A DNA stretch of 64,000 nt from Confluentibacter lentus. GTDB taxonomy: Bacteria; Bacteroidota; Bacteroidia; Flavobacteriales; Flavobacteriaceae. Under the pieces are notes generated by a model that saw only the letters and a program-made list of their open reading frames with translations, ran no database searches and was not told where the DNA came from. The stretch is taken from positions 124,001 to 188,000 of the forward strand of contig NZ_NIHE01000005.1 of NCBI RefSeq assembly GCF_002806995.1. Direction: 5' to 3'. Numbering within the stretch: position 1 is the first letter of the stretch; each line of letters opens with the position of its first letter. Shown here piece by piece: positions 48,448 through 56,787 of this stretch. The position numbers and the translations under genes are program-made.

Positions 48448-50681
48448 TATAATTGGTATGTAATACCAATATTTATATTTCTTCCCATATTAAAAATACC
48501 GTCTGGTTTCAGTCTAGACAAATGATTTATATAATTTACATTCGTTAAGTTAGTACCAGATAATGTAATTGTGGCTTCGTTTTTAAATAAAGAAAAAGTA
48601 CCACCCAATCCAGTACTTAATAAATTAAAGCCATCAGAAGTAGTTTCGAAAACATCTACATTATTTTGGGCAAATGTTGTTTTTAATTTTATAAAAGCAT
48701 AACCCTTTTTTAACCATGGTCTTTCAAATTCTACCCTAAGAATATTTGATATGGAATTGGCAGGGATTAATGGTAAATAGGTGTCATTTTTTTGTTTCCC
48801 GGTAACGGTTTCAAAACTAGACTCTATATGCAGCCAATCTAAAGGATGGGGGTGAATATGTAGCCCAATTTCACCACCATACAATCGGGCATCATCTTGC
48901 AAATAAACAAAAACAGGATCGCCATCAATAAAAGTTCCATCTGGAGACAAGAAAATGTAGTTATTGACCTTATTATAAAAACCGTTCACAAAAAACTCAA
49001 CATGATCATTTTTAAACTCAAGATTCACATCGCTTTGAAAATTTTGTTCATTTTTTAAGTCAATATTACCAATTTCATATCTGTTTGTACCTTCATGAGT
49101 GCCATCGGATGTTAGTTCAGCCAAATTAGGTGCTCTGAAGCCAGTTGATAAATTTATCCTAGCGGTTATGTTTTTTGTAATATTGGACTTAATACCCGCA
49201 GCACCATTAAAGCTGTTAAAGTTTTTTTGTATGCCTGATTGAATATTAATATGTCTATTATCATAGCGAACACCCAATTGCAAATCTGATTTTTCAAAAT
49301 GAATGTGGGAAACACCCAGTATCCCAAAGTCATTGGTGGTAGCATTAGGAATTAGTTCTTCTTCACCATAGTTGGTGTTTATTTGGTTCATACCTTGAAC
49401 GCCTAGAATGGTTTCAAATTTGCCTAATGTTGGTAGATGATATTTCACATCATAATTGGTTGTTTTTAATTTCATGTGAAGTGCAGCTTCTAAAACTTCG
49501 TTTTCATGCTCATCTTCAGCATGATCTTCATCTTCATGTTCTTCTTCGTCTTCATGATGGTGGTGATCTTCAAACTCTTTTCTATCATTATATATATACC
49601 CTAAATTGATGTCTAATCTAGAATTTTTGAGATATATGGTTGATTTTGAACTGAACACATGATTGGTAATATCTTGAAAAGGCAACAAAGGAGTTCTTAA
49701 GGTAGATTGTTCCCCAATGTCTTCTGGAATGCCTAATTTAGAATGGTTTACATTATACCTAAATTCCGTTTTAAACCCATGGTCCTGATAGCCAATACCA
49801 GCTTTAAAATCTTGTTCTCTAAAGCGTGTGTTGGTAACTCTATAATCTTTGGTTTTATAATCGGAATGCTCGGTCAGACTTCCTCTAAATAAAAATTTAA
49901 AATGATCTTCAGATGATTTATAGCCAGCATTGGTATTATACCCTTTTGTATTGCTAAAATAGTTTCCGCCAAAATCGCCTTCCGACGAATTTGTTGATGC
50001 AAATCTTTCAGGATTTAAATATAGCACGCCTCCTAATGCATCGCTACCATATAATAGAGACGCAGGACCTTTAATAACTTCAATACTTTCAATGCCGTTA
50101 TCGCTTATGCCTAAACCATGTTCGGCACCAAATTGTTGATTTTCTAAACGGACACCCTGGGTGTAAACCAAAACCCTATTGGAGCTTAATCCTCTTATAA
50201 CGGGCTTTCCAATACTTAATCCTGTGGTAACACTTTCTACACCAGCTATATTGGTAATACCGTCAGCTAAGTTTACGGCTCCATTTGCTCTTAAGTTTTT
50301 TACACTTTCTTGTTCCACTTTCATGACATTTTCACTTTGAAGTTTATGAAAGGGTGTAGATATTATAATATCTTCCATTTCAATGGCAGAAGGTATCAAG
50401 CGTATGGTATAATCGTTTGAGTTTGGAATGATGATGTTTATAGATTGTGTTTCATAACCTATAATAGAGACTTGCATGGTGTGCTTTCCTGAGGGTATAT
50501 TATCTATTTGAAATAGACCATTTTCATTAGAGGTTGTTCCTTTTTCAAGGTCGGTAATATAGATGTTAACAAACGCTAAACTTTGATTTGTATTGGCGTC
50601 TGTAACCGAACCTTTTATAGAATTTTGAGAATATAAATTTGTAATTGCTAGCAATAGCAATGCATTTAAAAATAATCGCAT
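48447..50681 (-). CDS. TonB-dependent receptor with His/acid-rich loop (probable metal receptor)
   Basis: The 744-residue receptor has a signal peptide, a carboxypeptidase-regulatory-like domain (about 20-105), a plug with GLSSNRVLVYTQGVR and IESIEVIKGPASLLYGSDALGG, and a barrel ending in aromatic GITYQL. Residues 371-395 form an exceptional low-complexity loop: four consecutive His at 373-376, three more His, and many Glu and Asp. Such loops occur in ZnuD-type zinc receptors, and the neighbouring small protein also has clustered His and Cys. Zinc or another divalent metal is therefore likely, though not proven. Confidence 0.88.
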   Translation of the reverse strand: MRLFLNALLLLAITNLYSQNSIKGSVTDANTNQSLAFVNIYITDLEKGTTSNENGLFQIDNIPSGKHTMQVSIIGYETQSINIIIPNSNDYTIRLIPSAIEMEDIIISTPFHKLQSENVMKVEQESVKNLRANGAVNLADGITNIAGVESVTTGLSIGKPVIRGLSSNRVLVYTQGVRLENQQFGAEHGLGISDNGIESIEVIKGPASLLYGSDALGGVLYLNPERFASTNSSEGDFGGNYFSNTKGYNTNAGYKSSEDHFKFLFRGSLTEHSDYKTKDYRVTNTRFREQDFKAGIGYQDHGFKTEFRYNVNHSKLGIPEDIGEQSTLRTPLLPFQDITNHVFSSKSTIYLKNSRLDINLGYIYNDRKEFEDHHHHEDEEEHEDEDHAEDEHENEVLEAALHMKLKTTNYDVKYHLPTLGKFETILGVQGMNQINTNYGEEELIPNATTNDFGILGVSHIHFEKSDLQLGVRYDNRHINIQSGIQKNFNSFNGAAGIKSNITKNITARINLSTGFRAPNLAELTSDGTHEGTNRYEIGNIDLKNEQNFQSDVNLEFKNDHVEFFVNGFYNKVNNYIFLSPDGTFIDGDPVFVYLQDDARLYGGEIGLHIHPHPLDWLHIESSFETVTGKQKNDTYLPLIPANSISNILRVEFERPWLKKGYAFIKLKTTFAQNNVDVFETTSDGFNLLSTGLGGTFSLFKNEATITLSGTNLTNVNYINHLSRLKPDGIFNMGRNINIGITYQL

Positions 50682-50746
50682 AGTTATTTATCTTTAATTT
50701 AATAATAATTTTTGATGCCGAATAGTATTGGCTTATTTTCTAATTA

Positions 50747-51079
50747 TTAAGTTAAAGAAGGAGGACCGCGAAGCGCAATTTGTAAGCGTTGGTACTTACT
50801 AAGAAATTGATATTGGGATATTATGCCTAAAGTTGGCTCTTTAGGTACGAATAAGTTAAAGTCAAAATATGTATATGTGTAAGGATTGTTTAATTTGAAC
50901 TTATAAAAATCGCAATCTGTATTTAATTCGTGTAAATGTGTCGATTTTTCACCTTGACAAATATCATGTTTATGGTTTACAAAAATATGATTGAATTTAA
51001 CAACTGTAGGAACAAGTAAAACCATTGCTAGAGCAAAAGCAAAAATTTTAAATGTGATATGTTGTTTTAATATCTGCAT
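50747..51079 (-). CDS. Small His/Cys-containing membrane-anchored protein
   Basis: The 110-residue protein has one N-terminal hydrophobic helix (about 10-27). An extracytoplasmic part follows with HIFVNHKHDICQGEKSTHLH, where His and Cys cluster, and the C-terminus ends in ALRGPPSLT; a terminal RGPP-type motif is something I recall in similar proteins placed before TonB receptors. It lies just upstream of the His-rich receptor on the same strand, so a role in metal delivery or sensing is plausible inference. Confidence 0.7.
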   Translation of the reverse strand: MQILKQHITFKIFAFALAMVLLVPTVVKFNHIFVNHKHDICQGEKSTHLHELNTDCDFYKFKLNNPYTYTYFDFNLFVPKEPTLGIISQYQFLSKYQRLQIALRGPPSLT

Positions 51080-51381
51080 TAATCTAAAAAGCGTTTAAGG
51101 CCAAATCTGCTAAGCATCTTTTTTTCAAAATTCCAAAAGAATTTATGCTGACCAAAAAGCCAACCGAAAAATACCAATAAAAATTGATACATAATAAAAA
51201 GAATAAATATTCTGATTGTCCAATACAAAACAGTATTAAACGTATCTGGAGTGATGTTTAAAAAACCTAAGATGGGTTTCCCTATATAGGAAGCCGTAGA
51301 GCCTGTAATAGCAAAAACAATAAAAATGATGGCTATTTGAAAATTAGATTCTATGCCCCAACGTTCTTTTAACTTATTCAC
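51079..51381 (-). CDS. DUF6787-like small membrane protein
   Basis: The 100-residue protein has two hydrophobic helices (about 15-38 and 48-72) and a basic Arg/Lys-rich C-terminus after FFWNFEKKMLSRFGLKRF. I recognise it as the DUF6787-type family of flavobacteria, from memory. Its stop overlaps the start of the His/Cys protein by one base, so the two are coupled. Function is unknown. Confidence 0.7.
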   Translation of the reverse strand: MNKLKERWGIESNFQIAIIFIVFAITGSTASYIGKPILGFLNITPDTFNTVLYWTIRIFILFIMYQFLLVFFGWLFGQHKFFWNFEKKMLSRFGLKRFLD

Positions 51382-51415
51382 AAATGCAATTTAATTGCAA
51401 AAATAAGGAAAGGAT

Positions 51416-51853
51416 TTAAATTCTTGGCGTAAAAGGACCTAATCTTTGGTTATAAGTTAGCTGGAAGTAAATAAAATAATTATATAGCTTATAATTAACT
51501 TCATAACCGTAGTCTATGCCGTAATAGTAATCAATTTGCATTTGGTATAGATTACCGTTGAACTGAGTAGGATTTGTAGCTCTTCTATTCCATTCATTCA
51601 CATAAATGATGTTCCTATTTTCCAAGAATGTTTGAGAATAAAATCCTTCTGGTCTTGCATTGCCTACCAACCAAGCATTAAAACCAGGTTCAATAATAAT
51701 GATTTGATATTCTAAGGAATCGTTCTCAATTTTAACGGTGTCACTTAATTTCGCATTTGCTAATTTTTCGTTCGTTTTTGAAGCTATGGGCTTCGTGGTG
51801 TTACAACCAATTATAAAGCCGCAAACCAGTAATATGTATATTATTGTTTTCAT
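51416..51853 (-). CDS. DUF6146-like lipoprotein
   Basis: The 145-residue lipoprotein has a lipobox at FIIGC (about Cys17). Its mature part includes IIEPGFNAWLVGNARPEGFY and an aromatic-rich NLYQMQIDYYYGIDYGYEVNYKLYNYF tract split by Asp residues; the family call DUF6146 is from memory. It leads the run DUF6146, DUF6787, His/Cys protein and TonB receptor. A -7 element lies at 51881-51888. Confidence 0.75.
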   Translation of the reverse strand: MKTIIYILLVCGFIIGCNTTKPIASKTNEKLANAKLSDTVKIENDSLEYQIIIIEPGFNAWLVGNARPEGFYSQTFLENRNIIYVNEWNRRATNPTQFNGNLYQMQIDYYYGIDYGYEVNYKLYNYFIYFQLTYNQRLGPFTPRI

Positions 51854-51880
51854 AACTATAATTTTAAATGATTAATAACC

Positions 51881-51888
51881 CAAAATTA
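51881..51888 (-). promoter_or_regulatory. -7 element of the DUF6146-to-receptor run
   Basis: On the minus strand this reads TAATTTTG, an exact TAnnTTTG, 27 bases before the ATG at 51853. No -33 element is seen. Confidence 0.45.
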
Positions 51889-52017
51889 TCATCTTATGTA
51901 TTGTTCTGAAAATCATAATGAGTTAACAATGGTTTTCATTGAGTGACATTCTAAAACCAAATACTTAAAATTACAAAAATCATTTCTTAAATACTTGTTT
52001 ATGAATGGTTTTTAATA

Positions 52018-52050
52018 AAAAACACCAAACATGTTAATGTTTGGTGTTTT
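52018..52050 (-). terminator. Terminator of the DUF937 gene
   Basis: A perfect 12-bp stem (52021-52032 with 52037-52048) with a GTTA loop; on the minus strand it is followed by a run of T residues. Confidence 0.8.
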
Positions 52051-52071
52051 GAATATGTGTGAACGTATTAT

Positions 52072-52713
52072 TTATTTTCTTCCAAAAAGGCCTCCTAAAA
52101 GACCACCAAGTCCACCTTTTTTCTGATTGCTGTTTCCCAGAACCATGCCTGCAACATCATCAATAACACTGCCATCGCCATCGGCATCTAAAATGGACTC
52201 TAAAAAGCTTTGTTCGTTTTTATTGGAATTACCACCAAGCATGTCGCCAAGTAAACTTTCTAAACCGCTAGGGTTATTTACGTTTTGTTTTTTAGCTTGA
52301 TTACCTAAAACACCCAATAAGATGGGGGCTGCTACTTTTAAAATTTGAGCAACGGAATTAGCATCGATTCCAGATTTTTGGCTTATTGCCATTTGTACGT
52401 TTTGTTGTTTGCCACCTAAAACATGGCCCAATATTTTACTGCCATCTTCCATAACATCGTTGCCAACGCCACCACTAAACAAACCGCCTAGGTTATCTAA
52501 AATACTGCCATCGTGTTTGCTGTTTAAGGCACTCATAAGTCCTTCTGCACCTTGAGGTGTGGCAGCATTACGTTTCATGGCAGCCATTAAAACGGGTAAT
52601 GCCATAGTTAAAATGTCTTGTGTTTTGCTTTGTGGTTGGTTGGTTTCGTTTGAAACGCCACTAACGATTGTTTTTCCTAAATCGCTGTTTAGTAAATCTA
52701 ATATTCCAGACAT
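52072..52713 (-). CDS. DUF937 protein
   Basis: The 213-residue protein is rich in Gly, Asn and Gln. It begins at ATG 52713 (MSGILDLLNSDLG); an upstream ATG at 52764 would add 17 residues that look unlike a natural N-terminus. Helical repeats of the DUF937 type (residues about 5-160) precede an Asp-rich segment with DADGDGSVIDDVAG, resembling a calcium-binding turn, and a terminal Gly-Leu-Phe repeat (GGLGGLLGGLFGRK). No function is known. It is followed by a terminator. Confidence 0.82.
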   Translation of the reverse strand: MSGILDLLNSDLGKTIVSGVSNETNQPQSKTQDILTMALPVLMAAMKRNAATPQGAEGLMSALNSKHDGSILDNLGGLFSGGVGNDVMEDGSKILGHVLGGKQQNVQMAISQKSGIDANSVAQILKVAAPILLGVLGNQAKKQNVNNPSGLESLLGDMLGGNSNKNEQSFLESILDADGDGSVIDDVAGMVLGNSNQKKGGLGGLLGGLFGRK

Positions 52714-52806
52714 GATTTTATTTTTTAAATACAGATTTGAATATACAAAAAAAACTTCTAACATGGCAGCCAGAAGTTTTAATTAAAAATTATATTGATT
52801 TGGTTA

Positions 52807-53757
52807 TTAACCTAGTATGCCAATAATTTGAGCGGCTAATTCTGTTCCAATTCTGTCTTGTGCTTCTTCAGTAGCTGCACCTATATGAGGTGTTAGCGAT
52901 AGGCCAGAATTCATTAATAACGTAATTTCTGGCTTTGGTTCTTTTTCAAAAACATCTAAAGCTGCGCCTGCAACTTTTCCGTTCATGATAGCTTCAACTA
53001 AGGCAACTTCATCAATAACACCGCCACGAGCAGCATTAGCAATGTACACGCCATCTTTCATCATGTTGAATTCATTTTTACTAATAACATAACCATCTTG
53101 AGCTGGCACATGTAAAGTAATGAAGTCAGACTGTTTTATAACCTCTTCTTTAGAAATGGTTTTAATATCAAAATTCACTTTTTGTCCGTCGAAAAAGTCT
53201 AATTCTAAAGTCGCTTTTTCAATAAAAGGATCGAAGGCAACCACTTTCATGCCAGCACCTAAACCTACTTTTGCAGTGGCTTGACCAATACGTCCGAAAC
53301 CTATAACACCCAAGGTTTTTCCTTTTAATTCAACGCCTTTAGCGTATGCTTTTTTCAACTTACCAAAGCTAACGTCGCCCTCTAAAGGCATATCTCTATT
53401 GGATTGATGTAAAAAACGTGCTAAACCATAGAAATGTCCAAATACCAATTCCGCAACAGAATGCGACGATGATGCTGGGGTATTAATGACATGAATACCT
53501 TTTGAAATGGCATAATCCACATCAATATTGTCCATACCTACACCGCCACGACCGATTATTTTGATGCCTGGGCAGGTGTCTATTAAATCTTTTCTAACTG
53601 TAGTTGCACTACGTACCAATAGGACATCAATGCCTTTTTCGTTAATATAATTTGCTAATTGTTCTTGTGCTACAGTTGTGGTAATCACTTCATAACCACC
53701 TTTTTCTAAAGCATCTTTACCGCTTTGTGAAATACCGTCGTTTGCTAATACTTTCAT
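52807..53757 (-). CDS. serA: D-3-phosphoglycerate dehydrogenase
   Basis: The 316-residue D-2-hydroxyacid dehydrogenase has the NAD-binding motif GVIGFGRIGQATAKV, the catalytic Arg in NAARGGV, a Glu in DVFEKEP and the His in LTPHIGAAT. It lacks the ACT domain of longer SerA proteins, which suggests it is not serine-inhibited in the usual way. The assignment to serine synthesis rests on the family and on serC, the next gene upstream on the same strand. Confidence 0.88.
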   Translation of the reverse strand: MKVLANDGISQSGKDALEKGGYEVITTTVAQEQLANYINEKGIDVLLVRSATTVRKDLIDTCPGIKIIGRGGVGMDNIDVDYAISKGIHVINTPASSSHSVAELVFGHFYGLARFLHQSNRDMPLEGDVSFGKLKKAYAKGVELKGKTLGVIGFGRIGQATAKVGLGAGMKVVAFDPFIEKATLELDFFDGQKVNFDIKTISKEEVIKQSDFITLHVPAQDGYVISKNEFNMMKDGVYIANAARGGVIDEVALVEAIMNGKVAGAALDVFEKEPKPEITLLMNSGLSLTPHIGAATEEAQDRIGTELAAQIIGILG

Positions 53758-53763
53758 TTTTTT

Positions 53764-53796
53764 AGTTAAAAGTTAAAAGTTAAAAGTTAAAAGTTT
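53764..53796. repeat. Short tandem repeat
   Basis: Four copies of the seven-base unit AGTTAAA (53764-53791) plus a partial unit lie six bases upstream of the serA start. Similar AAAAGTT text follows recN at 25597. Likely a slippage-prone spacer, with possible effect on serA translation. Confidence 0.7.
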
Positions 53797-53838
53797 CAAG
53801 AACGATTATACTTTTACTTCTGATTAATTTTATTTTTT

Positions 53839-53905
53839 GTCATTGCGAGGAAGTATGACGTAGCAATCTTTTTAAACAGATTCCTTCACTTCGTTCGGAA
53901 TAACG
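53839..53905. repeat. Intergenic imperfect inverted repeat (REP/MITE-like)
   Basis: Starts with GTCATTGCGAGGAAG and ends with ACTTCGTTCGGAATAACG; the ends pair imperfectly to give a long hairpin. I recall closely similar elements scattered between genes of flavobacteria. It lies between serC and serA and contains no open reading frame of its own. Confidence 0.65.
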
Positions 53906-53913
53906 ATTCTGTT

Positions 53914-54978
53914 TTAAGCTTTACTTTCCAATTCACTCATTACTTCAACAAGTGCTTTGATACTTTCAATAGGTAGTGCATTGTACATGGATGCTCTATA
54001 GCCGCCAACACTTCTATGTCCGTTTAAGCCGCTAATACCAGCTTCTTTAAGCATAGTTTCAAAGGTTTCTTTTAAGTTTTCGTTTTCTAAGGTGAATGTT
54101 GCATTCATGAAAGAACGATCTTCTTTGGCAGCAAATCCTTTGAATAACGGATTCAAATCAATTTCAGAATACATCAATCTAGCTTTTTTCTCGTTCAAAT
54201 CCTCAATTGCTTTTAAACCACCTATACTTTTTAACCATTCTAAAGTCAACATACATGTGTACACCGCAAAAACGGGAGGCGTATTGTACATACTGCCATT
54301 CTCTATATGGATTTTATAATCCATAATGGATGGAATATTTCGAGATACTTTGCCAAGAATGTCTTCTTTTACAACAACCAATGTCGCACCAGCAGGGCCC
54401 ATATTTTTTTGCGCGCCAGCATAGATTAAATCAAATTTAGAGAAATCCAACTGACGTGAAAAAATATCGCTACTCATATCACAAACCATTGGGATTGGTG
54501 AGTTTGGGAACGATTTTATCTGGGTTCCAAAAATGGTATTGTTTGATGTGCAATGGAAATAATCGTAATCTTCAGGAATGTCATATCCCTTAGGTACATA
54601 ATTAAAGTTGGCTTCTTTAGAAGAGGCAACCTCATAAATATCATCTAATTTTTTAGCTTCTTTAATGGCTTTAGTACTCCAAGTTCCTGTGTTTAAATAA
54701 CCAGCTCTTTTTTCTAAAAGATTCATGGCAACCATTAAAAACTGCGTACTAGCTCCACCTTGCAAAAACAATGCTTTATAACCTTTGCCTTCAAGGCCCA
54801 TTAATTCCAATGCCAAGGACCGCGCTTTTTCCATAACATCAATAAAAGCTTTGCTTCTATGTGATATTTCTAATATGGATAAACCTTCGTTGTTAAAATC
54901 AAGAACAGCCTCTGAAGACTTGATGATTACTTCTTGTGGTAAAATACTTGGACCTGCACTAAAGTTATGTTTTTTCAT
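53914..54978 (-). CDS. serC: Phosphoserine aminotransferase
   Basis: The 354-residue class V aminotransferase has the PLP-binding Lys in YAGAQKNMGPAG, the substrate-binding N-terminal HNFSAGPSILP, and the conserved NGHRSVGGYRASMYNA near the C-terminus. It makes phosphoserine in serine synthesis, possibly also acting in pyridoxine synthesis. It precedes serA, with the repeat element between them. Confidence 0.96.
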   Translation of the reverse strand: MKKHNFSAGPSILPQEVIIKSSEAVLDFNNEGLSILEISHRSKAFIDVMEKARSLALELMGLEGKGYKALFLQGGASTQFLMVAMNLLEKRAGYLNTGTWSTKAIKEAKKLDDIYEVASSKEANFNYVPKGYDIPEDYDYFHCTSNNTIFGTQIKSFPNSPIPMVCDMSSDIFSRQLDFSKFDLIYAGAQKNMGPAGATLVVVKEDILGKVSRNIPSIMDYKIHIENGSMYNTPPVFAVYTCMLTLEWLKSIGGLKAIEDLNEKKARLMYSEIDLNPLFKGFAAKEDRSFMNATFTLENENLKETFETMLKEAGISGLNGHRSVGGYRASMYNALPIESIKALVEVMSELESKA

Positions 54979-55056
54979 TAGTATGTGTAAATTTTTAAAG
55001 ATGCAAAGTTGCTAATTAATTGTATATTTTGTGGTATAAATTCAATAATTTTTTTG

Positions 55057-56115
55057 TTAAATCGATAATAAAAATTCAATGGAATTTACGTTATCCGCAT
55101 AATCCCAAAGTTCGGGTTTTTGAGTCTTGCCAAACGGAATTTCGTTTTCCATAAATCCGTTTGAAACAATACATTGTATATGATCTTTTTTTGAATTTAA
55201 AGTTTCTTTTAAAACATCTAATGAATCATAATACTGATAAAAAACAGTAGCAATGGGTGATGAAAAGCTTTCATCTTCTTTAATCATTAAAAAGCCATTT
55301 TCAAGCATATCGAACTCACTCATTAAATACACCGCTTTGTTGTAATCGTAATTATTGGCATATTTTGCTTTGTCAATAATAGGGTGCCAATGGTAAACGG
55401 ATTCAAAGAAAGCATTGAAATTATATCCCCTTGGAACAAACAATTTGGAGACATTTCTGCAACCAAGACCGTAATATCTAAAAATATCATCCGATAGTTT
55501 TTTTAGTTCTTCAGGAGTTTCCGTTCCAAACAAAACAGCAACAGAGTTTCGGTTATTTCTAATGATGGATGGTTTGCCCTTAAAATAATATTCAAAATAT
55601 CGTGCGGTATTGTTACTTCCTGTAGCAATAACAGCATCAAAATGTTCCAGTTTTTCTTCGGTAAAGGTTATCAATCCTTTAAAATAGGGCTCAACATATT
55701 CCAAATATTTAGCTAAAAAGGGAAGTAGATATTTGTCGTTGGATGATTGTTTTACAACCACTTGATGTCCCGTAATTAATACGGATAAAAAATCATGAAA
55801 TCCAACCAGTGGAATATTCCCTGCCATAATAATAGCGATCTTTTTTTGCTGGATGCTTTCAATATGGTATGGTTTTAACCAAACATGTAAGTTGTTTTCG
55901 GTCAGTAAATTGCTCCAACCCTCCAATGCAAATAGTATGTTTTCTTTTGTGAACCAGCCATTATGTTCTTCGGCTAATTTTATTTGGTGTTTAAAGCCAT
56001 CAAAAAACAAATCGTTATGTTCCACATTATTTTTTATATGGATAGATTCGTTAGAAAATTGACTTAAAAAATCTCCTAATTTTACAAAAGCGTTAATTCT
56101 TTGCTGTAAATTCAT
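55057..56115 (-). CDS. LuxC-family acyl-CoA reductase
   Basis: The 352-residue protein aligns with the LuxC/acyl-CoA reductase family: the N-terminal MNLQQRINAFVKLGDFL, IMAGNIPLVGFHDFLSVL (cofactor region), and the catalytic Cys219 in GLGCRNVSKLFVP. It should reduce an acyl-CoA or activated acid to the aldehyde. The start is placed at ATG 56115; a longer start at 56157 would be two bases from a -7 element and is implausible. It precedes serC on the same strand and is divergent from a ferredoxin. No luxA, luxB, luxD or luxE is nearby. Confidence 0.85.
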   Translation of the reverse strand: MNLQQRINAFVKLGDFLSQFSNESIHIKNNVEHNDLFFDGFKHQIKLAEEHNGWFTKENILFALEGWSNLLTENNLHVWLKPYHIESIQQKKIAIIMAGNIPLVGFHDFLSVLITGHQVVVKQSSNDKYLLPFLAKYLEYVEPYFKGLITFTEEKLEHFDAVIATGSNNTARYFEYYFKGKPSIIRNNRNSVAVLFGTETPEELKKLSDDIFRYYGLGCRNVSKLFVPRGYNFNAFFESVYHWHPIIDKAKYANNYDYNKAVYLMSEFDMLENGFLMIKEDESFSSPIATVFYQYYDSLDVLKETLNSKKDHIQCIVSNGFMENEIPFGKTQKPELWDYADNVNSIEFLLSI

Positions 56116-56158
56116 CCTAAGTTTGGTTATGAATGGTTTTGGCGTTATTTTTGCCATG

Positions 56159-56166
56159 CAAAGTTA
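56159..56166 (-). promoter_or_regulatory. -7 element of the LuxC-like gene
   Basis: On the minus strand this reads TAACTTTG, an exact TAnnTTTG. It ends two bases before an in-frame ATG at 56157, and so supports the later ATG at 56115 as the true start. Confidence 0.5.
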
Positions 56167-56231
56167 GAAAAATGTAACGAACGACCTTTTTTAAACTTAC
56201 TTTTATATTAAGTTTATCAAGGAATAATTAA

Positions 56232-56597
<366 letters not shown>

Positions 56598-56620
56598 TTA
56601 ATAATGAATGATTAATAATA

Positions 56621-56650
56621 AATCCTGAGCGAAAGCTTGGGATTTTTTGT
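56621..56650 (+). terminator. Ferredoxin terminator
   Basis: A 10-bp stem with two wobble pairs (56621-56630 with 56635-56644) closes a GAAA tetraloop and runs into six T residues. Confidence 0.75.
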
Positions 56651-56756
56651 TTATGGTATTGTAGTAAGGTGTTTCATGGTTTAATATAGAAAGCAATTTA
56701 TTTGTTGATTATTTTATTACGGAGTTTGAGAACATTCTACGTAAAGTTTATATAAT

Positions 56757-56764
56757 TATATTTG
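56757..56764 (+). promoter_or_regulatory. -7 element of the GH31 gene
   Basis: TATATTTG, an exact TAnnTTTG, 23 bases before ATG 56788; the -33 region has only a distant TTTG at 56725-56728. Confidence 0.5.
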
Positions 56765-56787
56765 AAATAACTAAACTAAACTTAAAA

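Noticed and set aside
52714-52764. Upstream ATG for the DUF937 gene
   Set aside because: The added 17 residues do not resemble family N-termini; MSGILDLL is the expected start.
55057-56115. Bioluminescence (lux) operon
   Set aside because: Only a LuxC-family reductase is present; no luciferase, transferase or synthetase genes lie nearby.
56116-56157. Longer ATG start for the LuxC-like gene
   Set aside because: It lies two bases from a minus-strand -7 element, so the mRNA would start at or after it.
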